Origin: Clostridiales bacterium
GTDB taxonomy: Bacteria; Bacillota; Clostridia; Saccharofermentanales; Saccharofermentanaceae
DNA: 7,368 bases
Assembly: GCA_016930475.1 (NCBI GenBank)
Contig: JAFGGR010000144.1
Location: forward strand, 1 to 7,368
Direction of reading: 5' to 3'
Positions 1 to 6,291 of the stretch are shown here, in pieces; within the stretch, counting starts at the first letter, position 1; each line of letters starts with the position of its first letter. The notes beneath the pieces were generated by a model. It was not told where the DNA came from. It made no database searches and was given only the letters and a program-made list of their open reading frames with translations. A program made the position numbers and the translations under genes.

Positions 1-18
1 ATCGTCCTCGTGGGACAT
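1..18 (-). CDS. Possible start of next polysaccharide-locus gene (partial)
   Basis: Reading leftward on the minus strand, an ATG at 18-16 opens a frame beginning MSHEDD that runs off the window. It lies 103 nt downstream of the dehydratase stop codon, and I see no terminator hairpin in between, so it could be the next gene of the same transcript. The only purine-rich sequence (AAGAAATAAGG) touches the ATG, which is too close for a standard ribosome binding site. With six codons visible no product can be named, and it may not be a real start. Confidence 0.25.
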
Positions 19-121
19 CCTTATTTCTTTTGCGTCACTTCATTTTACAATTCACCCGTCCGGATTTCTGCCCATACGGATGAAAGTGTCGAAGCATTCG
101 CCTTTCCGCGGCAGTATTCTC

Positions 122-2044
122 CTACTCCAGTTCATTATCCAATTCTGTATCCTTGCGATCCTCCGGATGATACGTTGGGATGATTGCGGTGAAGCAGGTC
201 CGCGCGTCTTCTCCCGTCTCGATCTGCTCCCGGAGCCAGTCGAGGTTTTTCCGGATCGTCTCCGGCGGTGGGCTCTGGACCTTGCCGATATAGATGCCGG
301 GAATGCCGGTCTCACCGGGCTGCTCTTCGTCGAGGAAGAGTTCTTCGTAGAGCTTTTCGCCGGGACGGAGGCCGGAGTATTCGATCGCGATATCGATGTC
401 CGGGCGGTGGCCGGAGAGGCGGATCAGGGTGCGCGCGATATCGTCGATGCGGACGGGTTCGCCCATGTCGAGGATAAAGATCTCTCCGCCCTTGGCCGAG
501 ATGCCGGCCTGAAGCACGAGGCGCGCGGCCTCGGGGATGGTCATGAAATAGCGGGTGATATTCTTGTCGGTGACCGTGATCGGTCCTCCGGCCTCGATCT
601 GCTTTCTGAACAGCGGAATGACACTGCCGTTTGAGCCGAGCACGTTTCCGAACCGAACCGCCGCGTATCGAGTCTTCCCGAAGGAATTAAAGTATTGAAT
701 GACATATTCGGCCATCCGCTTGGATGCGCCCATAACGCTGGTCGGATTGACCGCCTTATCGGTTGAAATGAGGATAAAGCGCTGGGTGTCGTGCTGAAGC
801 GCCGCCCAAGCCGTGTTATACGTTCCGAACACATTATTTTTGACGGCCTCGGCCGGATTATTTTCCATTAAGGGAACATGCTTGTGCGCCGCCGCATGAA
901 AGACGATCTGCGGCTTATACTTTTCGAAAAGCTCGTCCAGGCGATTCTCGTCACGCACCGATCCGATCTCGACGACACAGTCGAGCTTCGGATACAAGCG
1001 ATCCAGTTCCAGGGACAAATCGTACGCGCTGTTCTCATACACATCAAAAATCACAAGTTTCCCCGGCTCAAAGCGGCCGATCTGCCGGCACAACTCGGAT
1101 CCGATCGATCCGCCTCCGCCGGTCACCAGAACCGTTCGGCCAAAGAGATATTCGCGGATGCCCGTCTCGTCGAGTTCGCGCTCGCTTCGGGCCAGAAGGT
1201 CACCGACGTCGATGTCGCGCATGCTTCCGGGTTCTTTTCGATCCATCAGTTCCTGAAGGCTCGGCATCGTCTTGATCGCGCACGTCGTCTCCGAGCACAG
1301 TCGAATGATCTCGCGCCGGTCTTTTTCCTCGACGCGCGGCAGACAAAGGACGATCAGGTCGATCCGGTATTTCTCGGAAAGTCGCGGAATATCTTTGCGG
1401 GTCCCCTCGACGGGCACGCCGCGCACCATGCGCCGGAGCTTGCTGACGTCGTCGTCGACCGCGACGACCGGACGCATATGCATCCACGGCTGATCGTTCA
1501 TCTGACGGATCGCGGCGGAGCCCATCTCGCCGGCACCGACGATCATCGTCCGCCGCCAGTTCTCCTCGCCGACCATCCCGCCCTGAATGCGGCGAAGCAG
1601 GCGATACGCGACGCGCGAAAAGCCCGCGAACATGATCACCAGCGCACCGCCGGCATAGTAAACGGAGGCGGGTAGGAGCCATCCGGTCACAAGCGACGCG
1701 AGGTATCCGGTTCCGGCCGCGAGAATCGAGGCAAAGCCGACGCGCATCAATTCGTCGATGCCGGCCGTTTTCCAGAGTGTGCGATACAAAGAAAAAACAA
1801 CAAAAAAGAAAAAGAATACGCCGACCTGCAATAGGATCGCCCGAAAATATTCTTCAATATTATTGGGCGGCAAACCGCCGAAGCGCAAAAGAAGCGAGCA
1901 CAGAAACGCAAGAAAGAAGCTGACCAGATCAACGACGACTTGCAATGCAATGATCACACTGCTACGAAACAAGCCGGTCTTTCGAAGAAGCGCGTCGGTG
2001 CTTCCCAATTGTTCGGATGGAGCCTGAATGCCTTTATTTAACAA
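122..2044 (-). CDS. capD: Membrane-bound nucleotide-sugar 4,6-dehydratase, CapD/WbpM/PglF family
   Basis: This 640-residue protein most likely converts a UDP-N-acetylhexosamine to its 4-keto-6-deoxy form for surface polysaccharide or glycan synthesis. Residues 28-146 contain about four membrane segments. A first Rossmann-like domain starts at IVGAGEMGS (168-176). The catalytic SDR domain follows, with TGGGGSIGS (308-316) as its NAD(P)-binding loop, HAAAHKHVPLME near 383-394, and STDKAVNPTSVMGASKR (427-443). In that last motif the usual Tyr of YxxxK is Met438, with Lys442; this replacement is known in the long membrane-bound members of the family. RFGNVLGSNGSVIP and LRPGEKLYEELF are further family motifs. 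Length matches the usual 600-670 residues. The start is TTG, supported by GAGG four bases upstream and an intact N-terminal membrane region; no better ATG exists. It lies downstream of the chain-length and kinase genes but has its own promoter. The exact sugar product cannot be read from the sequence. Confidence 0.95.
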   Translation of the reverse strand: MLNKGIQAPSEQLGSTDALLRKTGLFRSSVIIALQVVVDLVSFFLAFLCSLLLRFGGLPPNNIEEYFRAILLQVGVFFFFFVVFSLYRTLWKTAGIDELMRVGFASILAAGTGYLASLVTGWLLPASVYYAGGALVIMFAGFSRVAYRLLRRIQGGMVGEENWRRTMIVGAGEMGSAAIRQMNDQPWMHMRPVVAVDDDVSKLRRMVRGVPVEGTRKDIPRLSEKYRIDLIVLCLPRVEEKDRREIIRLCSETTCAIKTMPSLQELMDRKEPGSMRDIDVGDLLARSERELDETGIREYLFGRTVLVTGGGGSIGSELCRQIGRFEPGKLVIFDVYENSAYDLSLELDRLYPKLDCVVEIGSVRDENRLDELFEKYKPQIVFHAAAHKHVPLMENNPAEAVKNNVFGTYNTAWAALQHDTQRFILISTDKAVNPTSVMGASKRMAEYVIQYFNSFGKTRYAAVRFGNVLGSNGSVIPLFRKQIEAGGPITVTDKNITRYFMTIPEAARLVLQAGISAKGGEIFILDMGEPVRIDDIARTLIRLSGHRPDIDIAIEYSGLRPGEKLYEELFLDEEQPGETGIPGIYIGKVQSPPPETIRKNLDWLREQIETGEDARTCFTAIIPTYHPEDRKDTELDNELE

Positions 2045-2100
2045 GTTTCCTCAGCCTTTCATTCATTCGCAGGGATCATGATGTATCCGCTGTTGCGGCC

Positions 2101-2138
2101 CGGATGATCTTTCGTAAAGAAGCATACCGCCTCATCCG
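2101..2138 (-). promoter_or_regulatory. Dyad at the presumed capD transcription start
   Basis: CGGATGA (2101-2107) and TCATCCG (2132-2138) form a perfect 7-bp inverted repeat. A small hairpin, TCTTT-cgt-AAAGA (2108-2120), abuts one arm inside it. The start site predicted from the neighbouring promoter (near 2134) falls inside the promoter-proximal arm, so a complete RNA hairpin may not be transcribed. An operator for a DNA-binding protein is therefore as likely as a leader structure. Function is unproven. Confidence 0.35.
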
Positions 2139-2140
2139 TT

Positions 2141-2169
2141 ATTGTAATGGTATTCTATGTCATTTCCAA
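2141..2169 (-). promoter_or_regulatory. Sigma-A-type promoter of the dehydratase gene
   Basis: Read on the minus strand, a -35 box TTGGAA (2169-2164) is separated by exactly 17 nt from a -10 box TACAAT (2146-2141). Each box departs from consensus at one or two positions. The predicted start near 2134 gives a leader of about 90 nt before the TTG start codon. The dehydratase can thus be expressed apart from the chain-length and kinase genes. Confidence 0.6.
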
Positions 2170-2203
2170 GTATATGCTATACCGCGGAATTCCCCAAATC
2201 AAG

Positions 2204-2236
2204 TGCGCGAAACACACAAAAACGCGCCCTCGCGCA
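2204..2236 (-). terminator. Weak terminator or attenuator after the kinase gene
   Basis: Just after the kinase stop codon, the minus-strand RNA has CGCG-AGGG-CGCG (2234-2223) followed by five U (2222-2218), a short intrinsic-terminator shape. The same bases can instead form a longer 7-bp stem, TGCGCGA (2236-2230) with TCGCGCA (2210-2204), which would bury the U run in its loop. The two folds exclude each other, so this may be a partial terminator controlling read-through into the dehydratase gene. The four-pair stem is weak and confidence is limited. Confidence 0.4.
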
Positions 2237-2249
2237 AGAGAACTCCTGA

Positions 2250-3029
2250 CTATTTTGATACCGGCGCGGGCTTCTTGACCCCGGGCGGTACGGGCTTCTC
2301 CGAAGTGCCGTGCGTCGGTCTCTTGGGCGGCGCTCCGTGCGGCCTGCCGGGAGTTCGGTTGTTCACCCCGTACCCGTATCCGTATATACTTTCTTTCTTA
2401 CCCGCATGGTTGAGAACCGCACCGATGACATTCGCGTTGGCGCGCAGGAGCGTCTCGTGCGCCTCCTTGACCGAATCGCGCGAGGTCTTTCCGTTCTTGA
2501 TGACCAAAACGACACCGTCGGCGTGCGCCGATATGATTTGCGTGTCCGGCACCAGCAGGATCGGCGGGGTATCGAGAATAATGTAGTCAAATTCGGCGGA
2601 AAGCTCAGTCAAAAGGCTGTGAAAACGTTCGGAACTCAAGAATCGACTCGGGTTGCTCGGCTTCCTTCCCGCGGTAATGACATACAGATTCGGCACCTTT
2701 GCCTTAAAGACAAATTGCCGCCAATCGGCGCCCTGAGAAATGATGTCGCTCAGGCCGCGGGTATTGACGATGCTGAAAAGCTGGTGTGCGGTCGGGTTGC
2801 GCATGTCGGCATCCAGGAACAGGGTCTTCTTGTCCGCGGCGGCCATTGCCGCGGCGACATTGACCGCGATCGTCGTCTTGCCCTCGTTCGGAAGCGCCGA
2901 GCTGAAAATGATTGTTCGATGCTTCTCCTCGACAAAAGAAAAGTCGATATTCGCCTTGAGTTTTCCGAAAATCGACGCGATCGCCAAATCCACATTCCGC
3001 CCCGATCCGACTCTCAGTTTCTCGTTCAT
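2250..3029 (-). CDS. cpsD: CpsD/CapB-family polysaccharide tyrosine autokinase
   Basis: This cytoplasmic BY-kinase of 259 residues phosphorylates its own C-terminal tyrosines and, with the membrane Wzz/YveK partner encoded just upstream, controls polysaccharide polymerisation and export. Visible motifs are the Walker A loop SALPNEGKTT (44-53), the Walker A' strand LFLDAD (70-75) and the Walker B strand YIILDTPP (149-156). A short tyrosine cluster, YGYGYG, carries Tyr216, Tyr218 and Tyr220. The N-terminal helix before Walker A corresponds to the usual EAYRTLRTN region but is divergent (AIASIFGKLKANI). After the tyrosines come 39 residues rich in Pro, Lys, Arg and Gly; most family members stop soon after the cluster. 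The ATG has AAGGAG ten bases upstream, and the gene follows the chain-length gene after 21 nt, so the two are surely cotranscribed. No CpsB-type phosphatase gene is present in the window. Confidence 0.93.
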   Translation of the reverse strand: MNEKLRVGSGRNVDLAIASIFGKLKANIDFSFVEEKHRTIIFSSALPNEGKTTIAVNVAAAMAAADKKTLFLDADMRNPTAHQLFSIVNTRGLSDIISQGADWRQFVFKAKVPNLYVITAGRKPSNPSRFLSSERFHSLLTELSAEFDYIILDTPPILLVPDTQIISAHADGVVLVIKNGKTSRDSVKEAHETLLRANANVIGAVLNHAGKKESIYGYGYGVNNRTPGRPHGAPPKRPTHGTSEKPVPPGVKKPAPVSK

Positions 3030-3050
3030 GTCCTGTCCGCTCCTTAGTCC

Positions 3051-3743
3051 TCAATCCTCAATGATCTTCGGGATGCTTCCGAGTACCGGGATTCCCAGCA
3101 GATCCGTCACCTGCTCCTCGCTCTTGACCGAGCGATCCATAATCTCGATCATAAAAGCCAGCCCGAATCCGATCATCAGACCGAGTGCCACACCCAACGC
3201 GACATTTCGCACCCGGTTCGGAGCGACGGGATTCGTGGGAAGTCTCGCCTCGTCGATGATCTGGACATTGTCCATCTTCATGATTTCTGCGACCTCGCTT
3301 TGAAAAATGCGCGTCACCGAATTCGCAATCGCCTGCGCCCTTGCCGGATCACCGTCGCGGACCGCAATATGAATAATCTCGGTATCCTTTGCCGAGGTAA
3401 CGCTGATCTTGTCGCCGAGCGCACCGGTCGTCAACGGCAACTGAAGCTCGGAAATAACCTGCTCCAGCACACGATCGGTCTTGCAAAGAACACTGTACGA
3501 GTTGACCAGTTTTACGTTTAAATTATAATCGTTCACGGTGAGTTGACCCGTACCGGAATCCGCGCTCGTACTGCTGACGATGATCGTCGACTGCGCTTGG
3601 TACACATCCTGCTGAATCAAAAACGTATAAAAAAAAGCGGAAATCCCGAAAAGCACCGTCACAACGACGATGACCGGAAACCGCTTGCGAAGCATCCTCA
3701 GGATCTGATCAATTCCGATTTCCGTCACCGCATCCGAAAACAT
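3051..3743 (-). CDS. Wzz/YveK-family chain-length determinant and kinase activator
   Basis: This membrane protein of 230 residues sets polysaccharide chain length and acts as the transmembrane activator of the adjacent CpsD-like kinase; in Firmicutes the two roles are split between two proteins. It has the family's two-helix layout: membrane segment 1 near 22-44, an extracytoplasmic domain, a proline-rich stretch ARLPTNPVAPN (166-176), and membrane segment 2 near 179-201. A short cytoplasmic tail ends LGIPVLGSIPKIIED and is the likely contact with the kinase. The frame is open for 22 codons upstream, but I chose the ATG at 3743. It is preceded by a G-rich run three bases away and by GGAGG slightly further up, and it places the first membrane segment at the usual distance from the N-terminus. 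It is the first gene of the polysaccharide block in this window. Confidence 0.9.
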   Translation of the reverse strand: MFSDAVTEIGIDQILRMLRKRFPVIVVVTVLFGISAFFYTFLIQQDVYQAQSTIIVSSTSADSGTGQLTVNDYNLNVKLVNSYSVLCKTDRVLEQVISELQLPLTTGALGDKISVTSAKDTEIIHIAVRDGDPARAQAIANSVTRIFQSEVAEIMKMDNVQIIDEARLPTNPVAPNRVRNVALGVALGLMIGFGLAFMIEIMDRSVKSEEQVTDLLGIPVLGSIPKIIED

Positions 3744-3770
3744 ATTCCCCCCCGTTGCCTCCACTTTGAT

Positions 3771-3805
3771 AATGTAATGGTACTCAAACCGCCGCGAATC
3801 GACAA
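3771..3805 (-). promoter_or_regulatory. Candidate promoter of the Wzz/kinase genes
   Basis: On the minus strand TTGTCG (3805-3800) stands 17 nt from TACCAT (3782-3777), about 33 nt before the Wzz start codon. TACATT (3776-3771) is an alternative -10 box. The segment contains the 10-mer TGTAATGGTA (plus strand 3773-3782), also found across the -10 box of the dehydratase promoter at 2143-2152. The match to sigma-A consensus is modest. Confidence 0.35.
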
Positions 3806-3871
3806 GCAATTCCTACGATATGCAACATATTAGTTAGTGGATTGTAACACGCCGTCGCTTTCTCCCGGTAT

Positions 3872-4015
3872 CGAATCCGCCATCGATTCGCAAACCCCGA
3901 TTCCCGCCCGAAAAGCGCAACGCTCCGCAACCGGCCCCGGCTGTCGCAAATCGTACAATTTTAATGTACCACAAAAGAAGTCCCTTTTAGGGTACATTTT
4001 CCTGCGATTCGCAAA
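3872..4015. repeat. Dyads and repeated 11-mer in the gap upstream of the Wzz gene
   Basis: The 279-nt gene-free gap 3744-4022 holds several symmetrical elements. The 11-mer CGATTCGCAAA occurs at 3884-3894 and again at 4005-4015. The first copy is part of an inverted repeat, CGAATC (3872-3877) with GATTCG (3885-3890). The second overlaps an odd palindrome TGCGATTCGCA (4003-4013). A 36-nt hairpin lies between the copies and is listed separately. I recognise no riboswitch consensus and no convincing ORF here. Confidence 0.45.
3963..3998. promoter_or_regulatory. Long imperfect hairpin between the ECF and Wzz genes
   Basis: AATGTACC (3963-3970) pairs perfectly with GGTACATT (3991-3998). Inside, AAAAG (3973-3977) pairs with CTTTT (3984-3988), leaving a symmetrical 2x2 internal loop and a 6-nt loop. 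On the minus strand it lies 24 nt after the ECF stop codon. No U-run follows the full hairpin there, so it is not a standard terminator for that gene. A smaller alternative hairpin, CCCT-AAA-AGGG followed by a U-rich stretch, uses the same bases. It could end the ECF transcript weakly or be an operator or leader element for the Wzz gene. Confidence 0.5.
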
Positions 4016-4022
4016 ATAATCG

Positions 4023-4565
4023 TTAATGATCACCTGAAATCAATGCCTGCACCCGATCGCGAAGCCCCTTTAGAAGCAAGGTCAACACGAACGCGACCGC
4101 GATGGCCGCGGCGCCCTGAATCACATTGGGAATCACCTGCGCGGCGGCGCCCTCCAGTCCGTACAGCGGCCACTCGTAGAGAAAGTAGCCCCCGACCATG
4201 ATCAACTCCGCGGCGACGAATGCGACTGCTTTTCGAAAAACCGAAACCGGAGTCTTCCGCAGAACCCATCCGGCGACTCCGCCGAGAAGCCCTTTGATCA
4301 GAAATGTCGCCGGAATATAGATCGTATAGCCGAGCGCCAGATCCGTAAGTGCCGAACCGATTGCCGCGGGCAAGGCAACGATCGGCCCGATAAGATACGC
4401 GCACAAAAGAATCATTCCGTCGCCCATATTCAAATATCCGGTGCCGACCGGGACCGATATCATCGTCGCGGCAAAAACCAACGCCGCCGTCACGCCCGAC
4501 AACGCGATGACCGAGATATAGCGATGCCGCTTTCGCCGATCGTTCGAATTCATTTGCTCACTCAT
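4023..4565 (-). CDS. ECF transporter S component, probable vitamin B6-type (PdxU-like)
   Basis: This 180-residue protein is the substrate-binding membrane subunit of an energy-coupling-factor vitamin transporter. It would work with the shared EcfA/A'/T module, which is not in this window. After a charged N-terminus there are five to six hydrophobic helices. The first carries AALVFAATM (27-35), which fits the AxxxA contact motif of S components. GYLNMGDGMILL (43-54) and GSALTDLALGY with TFLIKGLLGG (70-96) are typical of the riboflavin/pyridoxine-like S-component group. The frame extends 12 codons further up, but I chose the ATG at 4565 because GGGAGG sits seven bases before it. Its divergent neighbour is a MocR/PdxR-type regulator, whose family commonly controls vitamin B6 genes. 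B6-vitamer transport is therefore my inference; the helices alone would also allow another small vitamin. Confidence 0.88.
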   Translation of the reverse strand: MSEQMNSNDRRKRHRYISVIALSGVTAALVFAATMISVPVGTGYLNMGDGMILLCAYLIGPIVALPAAIGSALTDLALGYTIYIPATFLIKGLLGGVAGWVLRKTPVSVFRKAVAFVAAELIMVGGYFLYEWPLYGLEGAAAQVIPNVIQGAAAIAVAFVLTLLLKGLRDRVQALISGDH

Positions 4566-4599
4566 ATTCTTTCCTCCCGTTTTGGTAACGATGCTTGTC

Positions 4600-4628
4600 A
4601 TTGTATCGCCGGTTTGATACCATTGGAA
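4600..4628 (-). promoter_or_regulatory. Promoter of the ECF S-component gene
   Basis: On the minus strand a strong -10 box TACAAT (4605-4600) lies 17 nt after TTCCAA (4628-4623), a poor -35 box matching consensus at only three positions. The predicted start near 4593 leaves a leader of about 28 nt with a good ribosome binding site. A strong -10 with a weak -35 next to a regulator gene suggests activation or control by that regulator. Confidence 0.45.
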
Positions 4629-4658
4629 GTGCCAGATTGCACATTATTGATAGTATCA
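4603..4658. promoter_or_regulatory. GATAC/GTATC dyads, candidate MocR operators
   Basis: Two symmetrical sites lie between the divergent genes. One is GTATC (4603-4607) facing GATAC (4616-4620); the other is the palindrome TGATAGTATCA (4648-4658). The related sequences TTGATAC and TTGATAG are repeated directly 33 nt apart, about three helical turns. The first dyad overlaps the -10 box and spacer of the ECF promoter. MocR regulators often bind such paired sites, so these are the best operator candidates. I found no convincing promoter for the regulator itself in the remaining 150 nt. Confidence 0.45.
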
Positions 4659-4815
4659 GTTTGTTTCACGCCGGGATGTGCCGCGTCCGCAATTCTTACT
4701 ATCTTCCCGACTCGCAAGAACGAAAATCGATATTAAGTCGGGCGTTGCCGGGTTCACGTTGCGTCCTCCCGAACCACAAGCAATCGATCTTCCATTATTC
4801 TACAGTGAGGTGCCG

Positions 4816-6291
4816 ATGTATATCCCTGTTCTTTCCGATACCGACGAGCCCCTTTACATTCGACTGTACCGCACCGTTCGCGCGGACTGCTTTTCCGGCG
4901 TTCTGCGGTCCGGCGACCGATTGCCGTCGCGCCGAAAACTGGCGCGAGAACTTCGAATCAGCGTAAACACCGTCGACAGCGCGTATCAACAGCTCGTCTC
5001 CGAGGGATATATCGAATCGCTTCCGCGGAGCGGTTACGTCGTGCGGGCATTATTCGCCGCCGGAGCGCAAGAACTTCAGACGGATGCGGACCTCCCGTTT
5101 TTCGATCCGATCGGATCTGCGGCGGAGCCGGAATCCGTTGAGGACAACGATGATTCGCGGCACATCGACTTCTCGCCGAACGGAGTCGACTTGTCGGCGC
5201 TTCCCGTCGGCGACCTGAAAAAAATGACGCGAGAAGTATTTTCGATGAATGCACGAACGGTATTCGGCGTGTGCGAAGCCGAGGGACACCGGACGCTCCG
5301 GACGGCCCTTTGTCGGTATCTGGCGGGTTCGCGCGGCATCCTCTGCACACCCGACCGAATCATTGTCGGAGCCGGTACCGACTACATCCTGCAATTCCTC
5401 GTCCGTCTCCTCCGGCTGTCGGGTCACGTGTCGGGAATTGCAACCGAGAACCCGGTCTATAACAAGGCCTTTCAGATTTTTTCGAGCCTCGGCGAAACCG
5501 TCGTGCCTCTGCCTCTCGACGAACAGGGGTTGAATCCCGAAGCTCTGCGCGGGGCCGGAGCCAACGTCGCGTACGTGACCCCGTCACATCAATTTCCGCT
5601 CGGCGTCGTGATGCCGGCCGGGCGACGCGCGGAACTTTTGGCGTGGGCGGCCCGGTCGCCGGACCGCTATATCATCGAAGACGACTACGACAGCGAATTT
5701 CGTTACTCCGGGCGACCGATCCCGTCATTGTTTTCGATGAGCACCGGAGAGAAAGTCATTTATCTCGGCAGTTTTTCGAAGTCGATCGCGCCCTCGGTGC
5801 GCGTCAGCTACCTGGTTCTTCCGCGCGCTCTGGCGGAACGAAGTCGGCGTGCGATGTCATTTTTGAACACGACGGTCTCGGTGCCCGATCAACTGGTGCT
5901 TGCCCGGTTTATCGAGACGGGGCTTTTCGAGCGGCATATCAATCGGATGCGCACATTGTATCGTAAGAAAAAAGACGTGCTCGTCCGAGAGCTTTCGCAG
6001 TTTGGCGATATCCTGAAGATATCGGGAACCGACGCCGGATTGCATTTGATTTGCACTCTGCTTCATGCCCCGGGTGAAAAGAAAATGGTCGAAACGGCCG
6101 CCGACCGAGGCGTTGCAGTGTATGGAATTTCTGATTATTTCATGGAACGGGGCGATGAGTCGACCGAAATCCCGTCCCCCGATTTAGCCGTTCCCGAATC
6201 AACCGTTCTCATCGGCTACGGAGGCTTGGACGTCGATTCGATCGTACGGGGCTGTCGGTTGTTGCTCGATGCGTGGAGTAATCCGAATTAA
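4816..6291 (+). CDS. MocR/PdxR-family transcriptional regulator (GntR wHTH plus aminotransferase fold)
   Basis: This 491-residue regulator fuses an N-terminal GntR-type winged helix (about 1-76) to a fold-type I aminotransferase-like domain that binds pyridoxal phosphate as a sensor. The DNA-binding domain shows SGDRLPSRRKLARELRISV followed by NTVDSAYQQL and GYIESLPRSGYVV. The sensor domain has YVTPSHQFPLG (253-263), IIEDDYDSEFRYSGRPIPSL and SFSKSIAPSVR, where Lys322 is the expected PLP Schiff-base lysine, so cofactor binding looks intact. The frame is open 46 codons further up to a GTG. I chose the ATG at 4816 because MYIPVL leads straight into the helix-turn-helix as in the family, with GTGAGG just upstream. 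It is divergent from a vitamin-transporter S component, supporting a PdxR-like role in vitamin B6 homeostasis; GabR- or TauR-like specificities cannot be excluded. No terminator lies directly after the stop codon. Confidence 0.93.
   Translation: MYIPVLSDTDEPLYIRLYRTVRADCFSGVLRSGDRLPSRRKLARELRISVNTVDSAYQQLVSEGYIESLPRSGYVVRALFAAGAQELQTDADLPFFDPIGSAAEPESVEDNDDSRHIDFSPNGVDLSALPVGDLKKMTREVFSMNARTVFGVCEAEGHRTLRTALCRYLAGSRGILCTPDRIIVGAGTDYILQFLVRLLRLSGHVSGIATENPVYNKAFQIFSSLGETVVPLPLDEQGLNPEALRGAGANVAYVTPSHQFPLGVVMPAGRRAELLAWAARSPDRYIIEDDYDSEFRYSGRPIPSLFSMSTGEKVIYLGSFSKSIAPSVRVSYLVLPRALAERSRRAMSFLNTTVSVPDQLVLARFIETGLFERHINRMRTLYRKKKDVLVRELSQFGDILKISGTDAGLHLICTLLHAPGEKKMVETAADRGVAVYGISDYFMERGDESTEIPSPDLAVPESTVLIGYGGLDVDSIVRGCRLLLDAWSNPN

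Noticed and set aside
80..634. Plus-strand 184-codon open frame over the 3' end of the dehydratase gene
   Set aside because: Antisense to the conserved C-terminal half of the dehydratase, with no ribosome binding site or domain.
878..1675. Plus-strand 265-codon open frame opposite the dehydratase gene
   Set aside because: It lies wholly antisense to a gene with unmistakable SDR motifs and shows no recognisable domain; long shadow frames are expected from its G+C-rich codon use.
2310..3047. Plus-strand 245-codon open frame opposite the kinase gene
   Set aside because: It is antisense to intact Walker motifs, has an Arg/Asp-rich composition typical of a shadow frame, and has no family match that I can see.
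3744..4022. Riboswitch upstream of the Wzz gene
   Set aside because: I looked for c-di-GMP and cobalamin consensus cores and saw none; only hairpins and repeats can be supported.
4678..4815. N-terminal extension of the MocR regulator from the GTG at 4678
   Set aside because: The 46 extra residues show no family similarity, and the ATG at 4816 begins directly before the canonical winged helix with a purine-rich site upstream.
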